Shown here one piece after another: positions 7,273 through 14,994 of a DNA stretch of 15,548 nucleotides. Position numbers and translations under genes: made by a program. Positions within the stretch are counted from its first letter, which is position 1. Each line of letters starts with the position of its first letter. A model generated the notes under the pieces. It saw only the letters and a list, made by a program, of their open reading frames with translations, was not told where the DNA came from and did no database searches. Source of the stretch: Persephonella sp. (GTDB taxonomy: Bacteria; Aquificota; Aquificia; Aquificales; Hydrogenothermaceae); the NCBI GenBank assembly GCA_027058925.1, contig JALTAS010000067.1:1-15548 (forward strand). Direction: 5' to 3'.

Positions 7273-8771
7273 AAACACAAAATGTAGATCAGCTTTTTGA
7301 AAAAAAAGAGATACTAAACACAGGAAAGGATAATCATGTAAAAGACCTTTCAAACAGCTCAAAAGATGTTAAAAATGGGTATGTTTTTTTCGCTTTAAAA
7401 GGAACAAATACAGACGGACACAACTTTGTTGAGGAAGCGGTAAAAAACGGGGCATCTGCTGTAGTCGTTCAGGATGAAGAAACAGGTAAAAAGATAAGAG
7501 AGAGATACCCTGATGTATGGGTTGTTTTGACGCAGGACACCAGAAAAAAACAGGCTGAGATCTCAAGGAAGTTTTACGGCTTTCCAGACAAAAAGATAAA
7601 AATAATAGGAATAACAGGAACAAATGGCAAAACAACAGTTTCCTATCTGATATCACAGCTTATAGAAAAATCAGGCAGAAAAACAGGAATAATCGGAACA
7701 ATAGATTACAGGGTTGGAGATGTGGTGATATCTGAAGGAAGAACAACACCTGACTCTATACAGTGGTTCAAAACCTTGAAACAAATGGGCGATCTGGGAG
7801 CAGAATATGTTGTTGCAGAGGTTTCTTCACACGCCCTTGATCAGATGAGAATTTACGGAACGGAGTTTTCAGGTGCTGTGTTTACAAACCTTTCGCAGGA
7901 TCATCTTGATTACCACAAAAATATGGAGGAATATTTTTCTACAAAGGAAAAGCTGTTTGATATGCTGGACAGAGAAACTCCAGCAGTTGTTAACACGGAT
8001 GATATATACGGAAATAGGCTTTACAACAGATTTAAAAAAAATAAAAATATTTCCGGTGTTGGAATGCAAAACTCTCAAGATTTCAAAATAGAAGACATAA
8101 AACTTTCAGAAAAAGGCTCCTCCTTTTTTCTACTGTGGAAGGACAAAAGAATACCTGTAAAAACAAAACTTATAGGTCTTTTTAATGTTTACAACACGGC
8201 TCTTTCTATATCTATCCTTTTAAAAATGGGATTTTCACCTGAATTTCTGTCTAAAGCATCAGAAAATCTTCAGCCTGTAAGGGGAAGGCTTGAGAGAATA
8301 GATGGAAACGGTTTTTCTGTTTTTGTTGATTATGCCCACACCCCTGATGCATTAAAAAATGTTCTCCAGACCCTTAAAGATCTAAAAAAAGGAAGGCTTA
8401 TCACGGTTTTTGGTGCAGGCGGAGACAGGGACAGATCAAAAAGACCTTTGATGGGTAAGATAGCATCTGAACTTTCTGATATTGTGATCATAACATCTGA
8501 TAACCCAAGATCAGAAGATCCTTTAAAAATAATTGAAGACATAAAATCAGGTATCAAGGGAAACAACTTTGAGGTAATTCCTGACAGGGAAAAAGCCATA
8601 AAAGAGGCTGTTTATACAGCGTCAGAAGGAGATATAATCCTTATCGCAGGAAAAGGGCATGAGAGTTATCAGATTGTAGGGAAAGATATAATCCCTTTTG
8701 ATGATCTGAAAGTAGCAAAAAAGTATATAAAAAAGAGGCAGCAGGTGCTGCCCAGGCAGGAAAAGTACTAA
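7269..8771 (+). CDS. murE: UDP-MurNAc-L-Ala-D-Glu:meso-diaminopimelate ligase
   Basis: This 500-residue Mur ligase adds the third amino acid to the peptidoglycan stem in the cytoplasm, using ATP. Domain order is normal: N-terminal UDP-binding domain with DLSNSS and DVKNGYVFFALKG, then the ATP P-loop GTNGKT at 117-122. The central domain has TTPDSIQ, the Mur motif EVSSHALDQ and NLSQDHLDYH, and the C-terminal domain has DYAHTPD, DRDRSKRP and GKGHESYQ. DNPR at 411-414 is the meso-diaminopimelate specificity motif (Lys-type enzymes differ), which fits a Gram-negative wall. Its ATG overlaps the preceding TGA. The last codons contain a hairpin that appears to be the terminator of the opposing sox operon. 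Confidence 0.96.
   Translation: MKTQNVDQLFEKKEILNTGKDNHVKDLSNSSKDVKNGYVFFALKGTNTDGHNFVEEAVKNGASAVVVQDEETGKKIRERYPDVWVVLTQDTRKKQAEISRKFYGFPDKKIKIIGITGTNGKTTVSYLISQLIEKSGRKTGIIGTIDYRVGDVVISEGRTTPDSIQWFKTLKQMGDLGAEYVVAEVSSHALDQMRIYGTEFSGAVFTNLSQDHLDYHKNMEEYFSTKEKLFDMLDRETPAVVNTDDIYGNRLYNRFKKNKNISGVGMQNSQDFKIEDIKLSEKGSSFFLLWKDKRIPVKTKLIGLFNVYNTALSISILLKMGFSPEFLSKASENLQPVRGRLERIDGNGFSVFVDYAHTPDALKNVLQTLKDLKKGRLITVFGAGGDRDRSKRPLMGKIASELSDIVIITSDNPRSEDPLKIIEDIKSGIKGNNFEVIPDREKAIKEAVYTASEGDIILIAGKGHESYQIVGKDIIPFDDLKVAKKYIKKRQQVLPRQEKY
8726..8752 (-). terminator. Intrinsic terminator of the sox operon, embedded in murE
   Basis: On the minus strand GGCAGC-ACCT-GCTGCC forms a perfect hairpin (extendable to 7 bp with a 2-base loop), followed at once by TCTTTTTTATA. 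This is a classic rho-independent terminator for minus-strand transcripts. It lies about 30 bases past the stop of the last operon gene at 8781. The plus strand has no T-run after the hairpin, so murE transcription would not stop here. Confidence 0.8.
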
Positions 8772-8780
8772 GCTTTAGGA

Positions 8781-9266
8781 TTACAGCAGGTCGGCAATGG
8801 CTGCATCTATTCTTGATTCAAGCTCTTTTACGGCTTTTATAACTTCTGGATGAACTGATCCTTTCAAAAGCTGAGATGTTCTGGTTCTCACGATATAAGA
8901 GTAATCATCATCCTCATACTGGTATATCGTTATGACCCATGGGGATAAGACCATAGCGTTTGGATCAACTGTATAAATTTTGTAAAGGGTTGTTATACTT
9001 GTAACGAGAAAGTTCTGTATGAAAGAGACATTTAGCTTATCAAAATCTGGAAATATCTTTACATTGTTTGAAAGAGATGCAGCAGGATTCGTTGTGTCAA
9101 CAAGCGTTATCTGCTGAGCTTCAAGGTTTGCTTTAAGAACCTGAACAACTTCATCTGCATCCATCTCAACTTTGTATATAACAAGCCCTTCCCCTGATTT
9201 TTCCTGTGCAGGAGCTACAAAAATTGTTCCCAAAACCAGTAAAAAAGTGATTATTGATTCCTTCAT
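8781..9266 (-). CDS. Exported DUF302-like protein
   Basis: The 161-residue protein begins with a signal peptide (hydrophobic core to about residue 18, probable cleavage at APA-Q near 20/21). The rest resembles the DUF302 fold: an amphipathic helix with VVQVLKANLE, a central strand region, then SPWVITIYQYEDDDYSYIV, where DUF302 proteins have a hydrophobic strand followed by an acidic turn. It ends in a helix with HPEVIKAVKELESRI. DUF302 has no agreed biochemical role. It is the last gene of the operon running from soxX and probably acts in the periplasm beside the Sox proteins. A good AGGAGG precedes the ATG. The family match is by eye and is weaker than for the DUF302-like lipoprotein upstream. 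Confidence 0.6.
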   Translation of the reverse strand: MKESIITFLLVLGTIFVAPAQEKSGEGLVIYKVEMDADEVVQVLKANLEAQQITLVDTTNPAASLSNNVKIFPDFDKLNVSFIQNFLVTSITTLYKIYTVDPNAMVLSPWVITIYQYEDDDYSYIVRTRTSQLLKGSVHPEVIKAVKELESRIDAAIADLL

Positions 9267-9283
9267 CTTTTCCTCCTGAAAAT

Positions 9284-9299
9284 GGGGCTGGAAAGCCCC
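9284..9299 (-). terminator. Intercistronic hairpin between porin and DUF302-like genes
   Basis: GGGGCT and AGCCCC form a perfect 6-bp stem with a 4-base loop, just after the porin stop codon. On the minus strand it is followed by ATTTTC and then the next gene's AGGAGG. The short U-run suggests partial termination or an mRNA processing/stabilising stem-loop rather than a full stop. Confidence 0.5.
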
Positions 9300-9304
9300 T
9301 GTCT

Positions 9305-10543
9305 TTAAATTTTGAACTGGAAACCAAACCCTAAATACGAGGATTTTGCATCCTGCGTTCCGCTGTAGTTCTCAACCTTTCCTGATGCGTAGTGAAGTAT
9401 AAGCTTTGCCCTTTGCTTTTGTATGTACCAGTTAACTCCAACATCCCATATAGTGTTTTTCTTTTTGCCGTAAATTGAGTTTCCGTTGCTGTCAGGGTCA
9501 AAAACCCCGTAGGCAACTGCCGGCTGTAAGATCTGGCCATTTGGTAGCTTGAAGCTGTAAGCTGCTTTCACTGTCCAGACCTTGTCAGAATAATCTGTGC
9601 CGTCTGACCAGTCTCTTTTAAGAATATCGTACTCACCGAATAGATCTACAGGACCGTAGTTCGCAAGGATATCTATTCCGTATATCTCATTTTTATCAAA
9701 CTGCTTATTGCTCTTTTTCCTGTCTATACCTTCCCCCTGATGTCCGTAGTTAAGACCTATTGTCACACCATTTCTTTTTCCGAAATATGTCTGTTTATAG
9801 CCGAGTTTATATTTTTTCATTTCAGGATCGCCTATAGAGAGTGCAACCCTTGCTGACCAGAGTGGAGACCAGTTGCTTTTATCTGTGTAGTTCTGGTTAT
9901 CACCTACACCAAGATTCCAGTTAAGGCTCCATCCTGACGACTTATAAAGACCACCCCAGTTAACAAGGAAAATCCTTCCATTTGCTGAAGAAAATCCAGT
10001 TGATCCTGCATCAGGTTTTCCTATTATGTGTCTCCTTACATAGAAATTTGGCAATCCTTTTTCAAAGGAGAGGACAGCAAACCCTGAAGTGATACTTTCT
10101 TTTCCTATCTGTGGTCTGAAATACCCAAGGGATATGTTCGCAAACTGTTTGTCAACAGCCCACGTGAAGTAAGCGTCCCAAACCTCAAATTTTGAGTAGT
10201 TAAGCCCTCCTGTTTTAACAGCACCCCTTGCAGCATCAACAGGATTAAGATCATCTCTCCCAAGGTTATCGTGAGCAAACCATATTTTCCAGGAAAGATT
10301 TTTCATTAAGTGCCCTTTAAAACCAAATCTGCCTCTTCTGATATAGATATCTCCTTTATTTTCTTTAAGGTTTGTTTGACCTGGAATCTCAACATTTGTT
10401 CCATAAACCCCCCATATTTGCCCCATGAGAAAGATCTCCAGATCTTTTCCTTCCCCAAAATAAAATTTTGGACCTGCATTTGCAGTTCCTGCGATAAGAG
10501 CTGCAGCTCCAAGTCCTGCCATTGTTAAACCAAATTTTCTCAT
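9305..10543 (-). CDS. Outer-membrane beta-barrel porin (phosphate-selective porin O/P-like)
   Basis: This 412-residue protein has a clear signal peptide (MRKFGLTMAGLG start, cleavage expected after TANA at residue 23). Alternating-residue, aromatic-rich beta strands follow throughout and it closes with a strand ending FQFKI. The early IYIRRGRFGFKG segment and the WFAHDN/WDAYFTW pattern resemble the OprO/OprP anion-porin superfamily. It should form an outer-membrane channel. Position within a sox operon suggests, but does not prove, passage of thiosulfate or another sulfur oxyanion. It lies between two DUF302-like exported proteins, 17 bases after the lipoprotein gene. AGGAGG precedes the ATG. 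Residues that would fix anion selectivity cannot be identified by eye. Confidence 0.8.
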   Translation of the reverse strand: MRKFGLTMAGLGAAALIAGTANAGPKFYFGEGKDLEIFLMGQIWGVYGTNVEIPGQTNLKENKGDIYIRRGRFGFKGHLMKNLSWKIWFAHDNLGRDDLNPVDAARGAVKTGGLNYSKFEVWDAYFTWAVDKQFANISLGYFRPQIGKESITSGFAVLSFEKGLPNFYVRRHIIGKPDAGSTGFSSANGRIFLVNWGGLYKSSGWSLNWNLGVGDNQNYTDKSNWSPLWSARVALSIGDPEMKKYKLGYKQTYFGKRNGVTIGLNYGHQGEGIDRKKSNKQFDKNEIYGIDILANYGPVDLFGEYDILKRDWSDGTDYSDKVWTVKAAYSFKLPNGQILQPAVAYGVFDPDSNGNSIYGKKKNTIWDVGVNWYIQKQRAKLILHYASGKVENYSGTQDAKSSYLGFGFQFKI

Positions 10544-10560
10544 GCCGCAAAACCTCCTGA

Positions 10561-11169
10561 TTATTTAGATGTTATCTCATCAATAATGTTTTTTAGCTGA
10601 ATGTCGTGTTTTTTAAGTATTTCAATAGCCTTCATATCTGGATTTCCCATGTATCTAACAGCCATAGATGGCTTTACCATACCTATCACAAGGAGGCCAT
10701 CTTTATTTCTGTATGTGTATATTCTGTACGGACAGAAACCTACAAGATGTGGGTTGTGTCTTAGGACGAAATAACCGTCTGACAGTTTGCATACCAGATA
10801 TATATTCATATCCTCCCAGAAATCTGTTCTTCCCTGCTCTTTCATCCCCTTTGTAACATGGGAGACCTTTATTATTTTGAAGTTTGCTTCCTCAAGTGCA
10901 GATCTTAAAAGGAGATCTGCTTCTTTGTAGCTCATTTTTACAGCTACTTCGTATATGTCAGGTATTTCCTCATATTCTTCATCAACAGCTTTTTGTTTGT
11001 AGCCTTTTGAGTTTTTGTTTTCTTTCTTTTTTTCAACAGCTACCTTTTTAGGAGGGTAGTATTCATCATCATCTTCATCCCTTGTTGACCATTCCATTGC
11101 GGTGATACACCCGCTTAGCATTAATGAAAACCATGTTAGCAAGACAAAAAATGTAAATCTTTTAATCAA
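10561..11169 (-). CDS. Lipoprotein with a DUF302-like domain
   Basis: The 202-residue protein starts with a lipoprotein signal peptide: the lipobox LSGC places the lipidated Cys at residue 21. The +2 residue is Ile, compatible with outer-membrane delivery if a Lol-type +2 rule applies. A charged, low-complexity linker (acidic at 30-36, lysine-rich at 41-60) leads to a globular domain from about 72 to 200. That domain has LLLRSALEEANFKI, a CPYRIYTYRNKDG strand-turn and a VGMVKP-like segment (IGMVKPS), as in DUF302 proteins. The TTG start (11169-11167) overlaps the soxB TGA, with GGGAGG 9 bases upstream, so it is coupled to soxB. Its function is unknown; anchoring near the Sox enzymes is likely. 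Confidence 0.7.
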   Translation of the reverse strand: MIKRFTFFVLLTWFSLMLSGCITAMEWSTRDEDDDEYYPPKKVAVEKKKENKNSKGYKQKAVDEEYEEIPDIYEVAVKMSYKEADLLLRSALEEANFKIIKVSHVTKGMKEQGRTDFWEDMNIYLVCKLSDGYFVLRHNPHLVGFCPYRIYTYRNKDGLLVIGMVKPSMAVRYMGNPDMKAIEILKKHDIQLKNIIDEITSK

Positions 11170-12905
11170 GAACAGATACCTCCCTTTTTAGGACAGCCGC
11201 ACTTAACATCAATAACCCTGACGTTTGACTTTAGAGGTGGATTGACGGTTTTGTGTCTTTTTAAATAATCAATAACTATCTCATAAACAGGTCTGTGATC
11301 AGGTCTAACATTTTTTCCTGCTCTGTACAGATTTCCACCCCAGGCTGAGATCAGATAATATCTGTTTGGATCAAGATCTTTACCGTTTACCTTGATATTT
11401 CTTAACCTTTTTCCAGCAGGAGCCCCAAGCTTTATCTCATACTCCATACCAAGAAGCCTGCTCATATCCCCACCCTGCTGGTAAAGGGGATTTTTGTTGA
11501 AGGCGTTGTCTGCGATATCCTCAAGTATCATCTTCAGTTTTTCACCTTTCATCTCAAAGGTGTAAACATCCGGGTATGTTATGGCTGTCATTTCATAAAC
11601 ATTATCTACAGTTATGTCTTCTCCCGGCAGAACGGTGGTTCCCCATCTGTATCCCGGGGTAAAGACTATTTCTGCATCTGTTTCCTCTTTTATTGCTTCA
11701 CAGATAACCCTGTCAAATGTTGAATAAAATGTGTCCCTTTTGTAGAGTATCTGATGGGTTTTGGCTATTTTTTCTGAAAGTTTCTTCTGATACGGTCTGT
11801 ATATATCCTCAACAAGCTTTTCAACTTCAGGATCAGGTTTTATAAAGTTTGAAGCTACCGGAATAAGCTTGTAATTCCAGTTCCTTATTTTTCCGTTTTT
11901 TACATCAAGATCCAATCTCCCCAGATATTTCCCGTGAGACCCTGCTATTACTATCATTGTGTTGTTAACAAATATAGGTTTTGGTGCCGGATCATGTGTA
12001 TGTCCGCTGAAGATTATATCTATTCCCTTTATCATTTTCGCAAGAGCCTGATCAAGAGAAAATCCATCGTGGGATAGGAGAACAACAAGATCAACCTTCT
12101 TTTCCTCTCTGAGCTCATCAACAAACTGCTGGAGTCTTTCAGGCTGTATTCCGAATGTCCATCCTTTTGTGAACTCTTTGGGATTGGCTATAGGAGTATA
12201 TGGAAAAGCATTTCCTATTATCCCTATTTTTACGCCGCCAACCTCTCTTATTGTGTAAGGCTGAAAGACAAGCTCCTCCCACATCTGATCTGCTATGTTC
12301 TGGGCTATAAACTCGGCATTTAGATGGTTTTCAACAAGATCAAGAACCCTTTCTTTACCATATGTAAATTCCCAGTGTCCAACCATCACATCTACACCAA
12401 GTGCATTCTGAACATCAACAACCGCTTTTCCTTTTGTAAAAAGAGCCACAGCTGTTCCCTGCCATGTGTCCCCTGAATCCATAAACAGAACTCTGTCTTT
12501 TCCCCTTTCTGAGATGATCTGTTTTACGAGGGTTGCCATATGGGCAACACCACCCATTTTTCCATACTTTTGGGCAAGCTCAGAAAAATCAAGGTATGTA
12601 TCAAAGTAAGCCCTTAAAGATCCCGGCTTTACACCGTAGTATTCCAGATAAGCTTTCCCGCACAAAAATCCCGGCTCTCCTACAAGAGAAGGGTGAGAAA
12701 GAAGAGTTGAAGGTTCTCTCCAGTAAAGAGGTTTAAGGTGTGCGTGGAGATCACATATATGAAGAAGGGTAACATTTCCAACAGGTTTAAATTCCATAAG
12801 TTTTTCAGGTGAAAGTTTCTCAAGCTGGGCAAGGGCATTTCCTCCTGTTAGAGAGATACCGGCTATAGCAGCAAGCTCTAAAAAATCCCTTCTGGTCAGA
12901 TTCAT
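11166..12905 (-). CDS. soxB: SoxB thiosulfohydrolase
   Basis: SoxB hydrolyses the sulfone from the thiosulfate bound to the SoxY arm, releasing sulfate in the periplasm, with a dinuclear manganese centre. The 579-residue protein starts with a Tat signal (TRRDFLEL, then a hydrophobic stretch to about residue 26). It then shows the calcineurin-like/5'-nucleotidase motifs: CDLHAH (51-56), DSGDTWQGT (143-151), GHWEFTYG (176-183), LSHDGFS and FSGHTHDP (299-306). The C-terminal half is the 5'-nucleotidase C-terminal-like domain. It ends in a short Cys/Gly/Lys tail with three cysteines (KCGCPKKGGICS). It lies 9 bases after soxA with AGGAGG between them. Confidence 0.95.
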   Translation of the reverse strand: MNLTRRDFLELAAIAGISLTGGNALAQLEKLSPEKLMEFKPVGNVTLLHICDLHAHLKPLYWREPSTLLSHPSLVGEPGFLCGKAYLEYYGVKPGSLRAYFDTYLDFSELAQKYGKMGGVAHMATLVKQIISERGKDRVLFMDSGDTWQGTAVALFTKGKAVVDVQNALGVDVMVGHWEFTYGKERVLDLVENHLNAEFIAQNIADQMWEELVFQPYTIREVGGVKIGIIGNAFPYTPIANPKEFTKGWTFGIQPERLQQFVDELREEKKVDLVVLLSHDGFSLDQALAKMIKGIDIIFSGHTHDPAPKPIFVNNTMIVIAGSHGKYLGRLDLDVKNGKIRNWNYKLIPVASNFIKPDPEVEKLVEDIYRPYQKKLSEKIAKTHQILYKRDTFYSTFDRVICEAIKEETDAEIVFTPGYRWGTTVLPGEDITVDNVYEMTAITYPDVYTFEMKGEKLKMILEDIADNAFNKNPLYQQGGDMSRLLGMEYEIKLGAPAGKRLRNIKVNGKDLDPNRYYLISAWGGNLYRAGKNVRPDHRPVYEIVIDYLKRHKTVNPPLKSNVRVIDVKCGCPKKGGICS

Positions 12906-12914
12906 ATCTTCCTC

Positions 12915-13715
12915 CTATCTTCTAAGTCCTGGTGTTTTCAGTTCTGCCCCGTTTGATAGTGATTTTACATACAGCTCAAGGGCTACCATCTCTTTTGATC
13001 CAAGTGGAAGTTTTTTCTGTCCTCCCTGTTTCTGACAGCCCTGAAATCTCTGCTGTAGTGTCTGGACTTTATTTTTTGTCATTCTGAAAGCAGGCCAGTG
13101 GTCTGCTGCGGTTGTTCCTTTTATACCGTTGTACTCAAAACCGAGAGGTTTAAGCCACTGCATCCTCAGAACCCTTCCTGCTGCGAACTCATGGCATACC
13201 TGACAGGAAAGGTTTCTTACACCTCTTTTTAGCGTGAATATGTATCTTCCGTATTTGAGGTACTCTTTTGCCATAGGGGACCTTGTGTCAACATCTATCT
13301 TTGTTCCCTGTGCAAGATAGTAAAGGTAAGTTGTTAATGCTGTGTTTTCCTTGCTTTTCAGTGAAAAAGGTTTCATATCCATATGCTTGCTCTGACATAT
13401 CTGTATTCTCTGTTCAAGGTTTATTATCATCCCTGCATCTTTGTCGTATTTAGGATAGTAGGCTGCAGCTGTTGCTACTCGCTCTTCTACATCCCCTTCC
13501 TTCACATGGCATGAGGCACAGGATATTTTTTTAGGTCCCATAGGATTTTCAAAAAGATCTCCTCCAACCTCTTCAGCAAAAACCTCACCGGGGTTTATAC
13601 CTTCTTCATACAGTTTCCAGTCTTCCGGGGATATAGCCTGACCTATCTCTTCAGAAGTAGCACCTGAAATAATCAGAACAGACAGGCTAAGCATTCCTAT
13701 ATATTTAACCTTCAT
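12915..13715 (-). CDS. soxA: SoxA diheme cytochrome c (L-cysteine S-thiosulfotransferase subunit)
   Basis: SoxA with SoxX oxidatively couples thiosulfate to the SoxY cysteine in the periplasm. The 266-residue protein has an N-terminal hydrophobic export signal ending near residue 20. Two cytochrome domains follow: CASCH (66-70) with C107 as probable distal ligand, and CQVCH (171-175) with C227 (RFQGCQ). C227 is the position of the catalytic persulfide/heme-ligand cysteine. Both CxxCH motifs are present, so it is a diheme SoxA rather than the monoheme form. LGFEYNGIKG and ADHWPAFR are typical of the family. The ATG lies 12 bases after soxZ, whose TGA overlaps the SoxA ribosome-binding site. 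Confidence 0.95.
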   Translation of the reverse strand: MKVKYIGMLSLSVLIISGATSEEIGQAISPEDWKLYEEGINPGEVFAEEVGGDLFENPMGPKKISCASCHVKEGDVEERVATAAAYYPKYDKDAGMIINLEQRIQICQSKHMDMKPFSLKSKENTALTTYLYYLAQGTKIDVDTRSPMAKEYLKYGRYIFTLKRGVRNLSCQVCHEFAAGRVLRMQWLKPLGFEYNGIKGTTAADHWPAFRMTKNKVQTLQQRFQGCQKQGGQKKLPLGSKEMVALELYVKSLSNGAELKTPGLRR

Positions 13716-13727
13716 TTCATTCCCTCC

Positions 13728-14057
13728 TCAGTGTGGTTTTATCTTTACAGTCTTTTCTGTAACTTCCCCTTTATTGTCCTTCCACACGATCTTCAAAGGG
13801 GCTTTTTTGTCTGCAACAAGATAAAATGAGAAAAATGGGTTAGCACTTACAGATGCATTAACATCTATTGATGTTATAAGCTCTCCTCCGTAATAAACCT
13901 CAACTTTGTTTATGTAGTGGGGAGGGATTATCTTGCCTGTTTTTTTGTCTTTTACGAGACCTGTATGCATAGGGTGCATAATAACAGAATCAACCCTTAT
14001 AATGTCTCCTTTTTTGTATCTTCTTGGTCTGAGTTTTATCAAAGCTGTTCTTGCCAT
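13728..14057 (-). CDS. soxZ: SoxZ, partner of the SoxY carrier
   Basis: This 109-residue immunoglobulin-like protein binds SoxY to form the SoxYZ carrier of sulfur intermediates. Family features include LRPRRYKKGD near the N-terminus, an HPMHTGLVKDKKTG segment, PPHYI, NASVSANPFFSFYL, and a C-terminal strand pair. It has no cysteine and no signal peptide; SoxZ normally reaches the periplasm together with Tat-exported SoxY. It follows soxY by 21 bases, with AAAGGAGGAG before the ATG. The length is normal. Confidence 0.95.
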   Translation of the reverse strand: MARTALIKLRPRRYKKGDIIRVDSVIMHPMHTGLVKDKKTGKIIPPHYINKVEVYYGGELITSIDVNASVSANPFFSFYLVADKKAPLKIVWKDNKGEVTEKTVKIKPH

Positions 14058-14078
14058 TTTATTCTCCTCCTTTTTTTA

Positions 14079-14537
14079 TTAACCACATCCACCGATGGTT
14101 ACTTTTACATGCTTCTTAGCCATAATGAATGAGCCGTCTTTAAGCTCGGCTATAGCATAAACATTCATTGTTTTTGCAAGTCTTATCCTTGTCGCAAAGT
14201 AAGGTTTACCGTTTTTTTCTGAAAGGTGGATACTGCAGGACCACGGATCAAAATTTTTGTCAGCCATAATATGTATAGCCTTAACATTATGTATAGGTTC
14301 AACAATCTCAACCTTTACAGGAACAACAGCACCATTTTCTGCTATAGAGGGAGCTATCAGCTTTACTTTTTTTGATTCAACAGGTTTTTTACCTTTTGTT
14401 ATTTCCTTGAGAGCTTCCTCAAAGCTTCTTTTCTTAAGAGCTGCTTTTGCAGAGAAGGTAGGGACAGGCAGTGATGGACTGATTGCCACAACAGTTCCTG
14501 CCACAGCACTCACTTTTAGAAATTTTCTTCTGTTCAT
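14079..14537 (-). CDS. soxY: SoxY sulfur-carrier protein
   Basis: SoxY holds thiosulfate-derived intermediates on a cysteine at the end of a flexible C-terminal arm while SoxXA and SoxB act on them. The 152-residue protein has a Tat signal (NRRKFLK, hydrophobic core to about 20) and an Ig-like fold. Its carboxyl end is IGGCG, where the carrier cysteine is C151; many orthologues end GGCGG, so the arm is one Gly shorter. A second cysteine, C101 in DPWSCSIHL, is unusual for mature SoxY. It precedes soxZ in the standard order, and AAAGGAGG lies before the ATG. Confidence 0.95.
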   Translation of the reverse strand: MNRRKFLKVSAVAGTVVAISPSLPVPTFSAKAALKKRSFEEALKEITKGKKPVESKKVKLIAPSIAENGAVVPVKVEIVEPIHNVKAIHIMADKNFDPWSCSIHLSEKNGKPYFATRIRLAKTMNVYAIAELKDGSFIMAKKHVKVTIGGCG

Positions 14538-14553
14538 CTTTTTTATACCTCCT

Positions 14554-14991
14554 TTATTGTTCTTCCATGAAGTAATCTGTCATTGATTTTTTTCTGTAGA
14601 CTCCTGAGTAGAAATACTTCAGTATTTTTAGAAAATCCTCTTTTGGCCATGCTCCAAAAAGGCTTTTTATTTTTTCACCACTTTGTTTTACAAAATGGAA
14701 TGTGGGAGTTCCAAGATAACCGTATTCCTCCCTGACAAACATCCCATCTTCACTGCACTTTCTTACCTTTATAGGGACAAAGTATCTGTTTATGGTCTGT
14801 TGCACTTTTTTATCTTTAAATGTTTTGGCTTCCATCTCCTTACAGTAATGACATTTTGGGGAGTATACGTATATCATCACTAACTTTCCCTCTTTTGAGG
14901 CCTTACCAAATCCTTTGTTAAGGTCAAGCCACTGAATATCTCCGTAACACACACTAAAAACAAAAAGCATAAGAACAACACTTCTTTTCAT
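14554..14991 (-). CDS. soxW: Periplasmic thioredoxin-like protein, SoxW type
   Basis: The 145-residue protein has a short signal peptide (hydrophobic to about residue 14) and one thioredoxin-fold domain with the redox motif CHYC at 47-50 (SPKCHYCKEMEAKTF) and cis-Pro segment GTPTFHF. Sox-linked thioredoxins keep the SoxY arm cysteine in its active, reduced state, and this is the likely role here. Alternatively it could be a general periplasmic disulfide reductase or heme-maturation thioredoxin. It lies 3 bases after soxX, with its GGAG ribosome-binding site overlapping the soxX stop, and is followed by soxY after 16 bases. The soxW name rests on context. Confidence 0.8.
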   Translation of the reverse strand: MKRSVVLMLFVFSVCYGDIQWLDLNKGFGKASKEGKLVMIYVYSPKCHYCKEMEAKTFKDKKVQQTINRYFVPIKVRKCSEDGMFVREEYGYLGTPTFHFVKQSGEKIKSLFGAWPKEDFLKILKYFYSGVYRKKSMTDYFMEEQ

Positions 14992-14994
14992 CTT

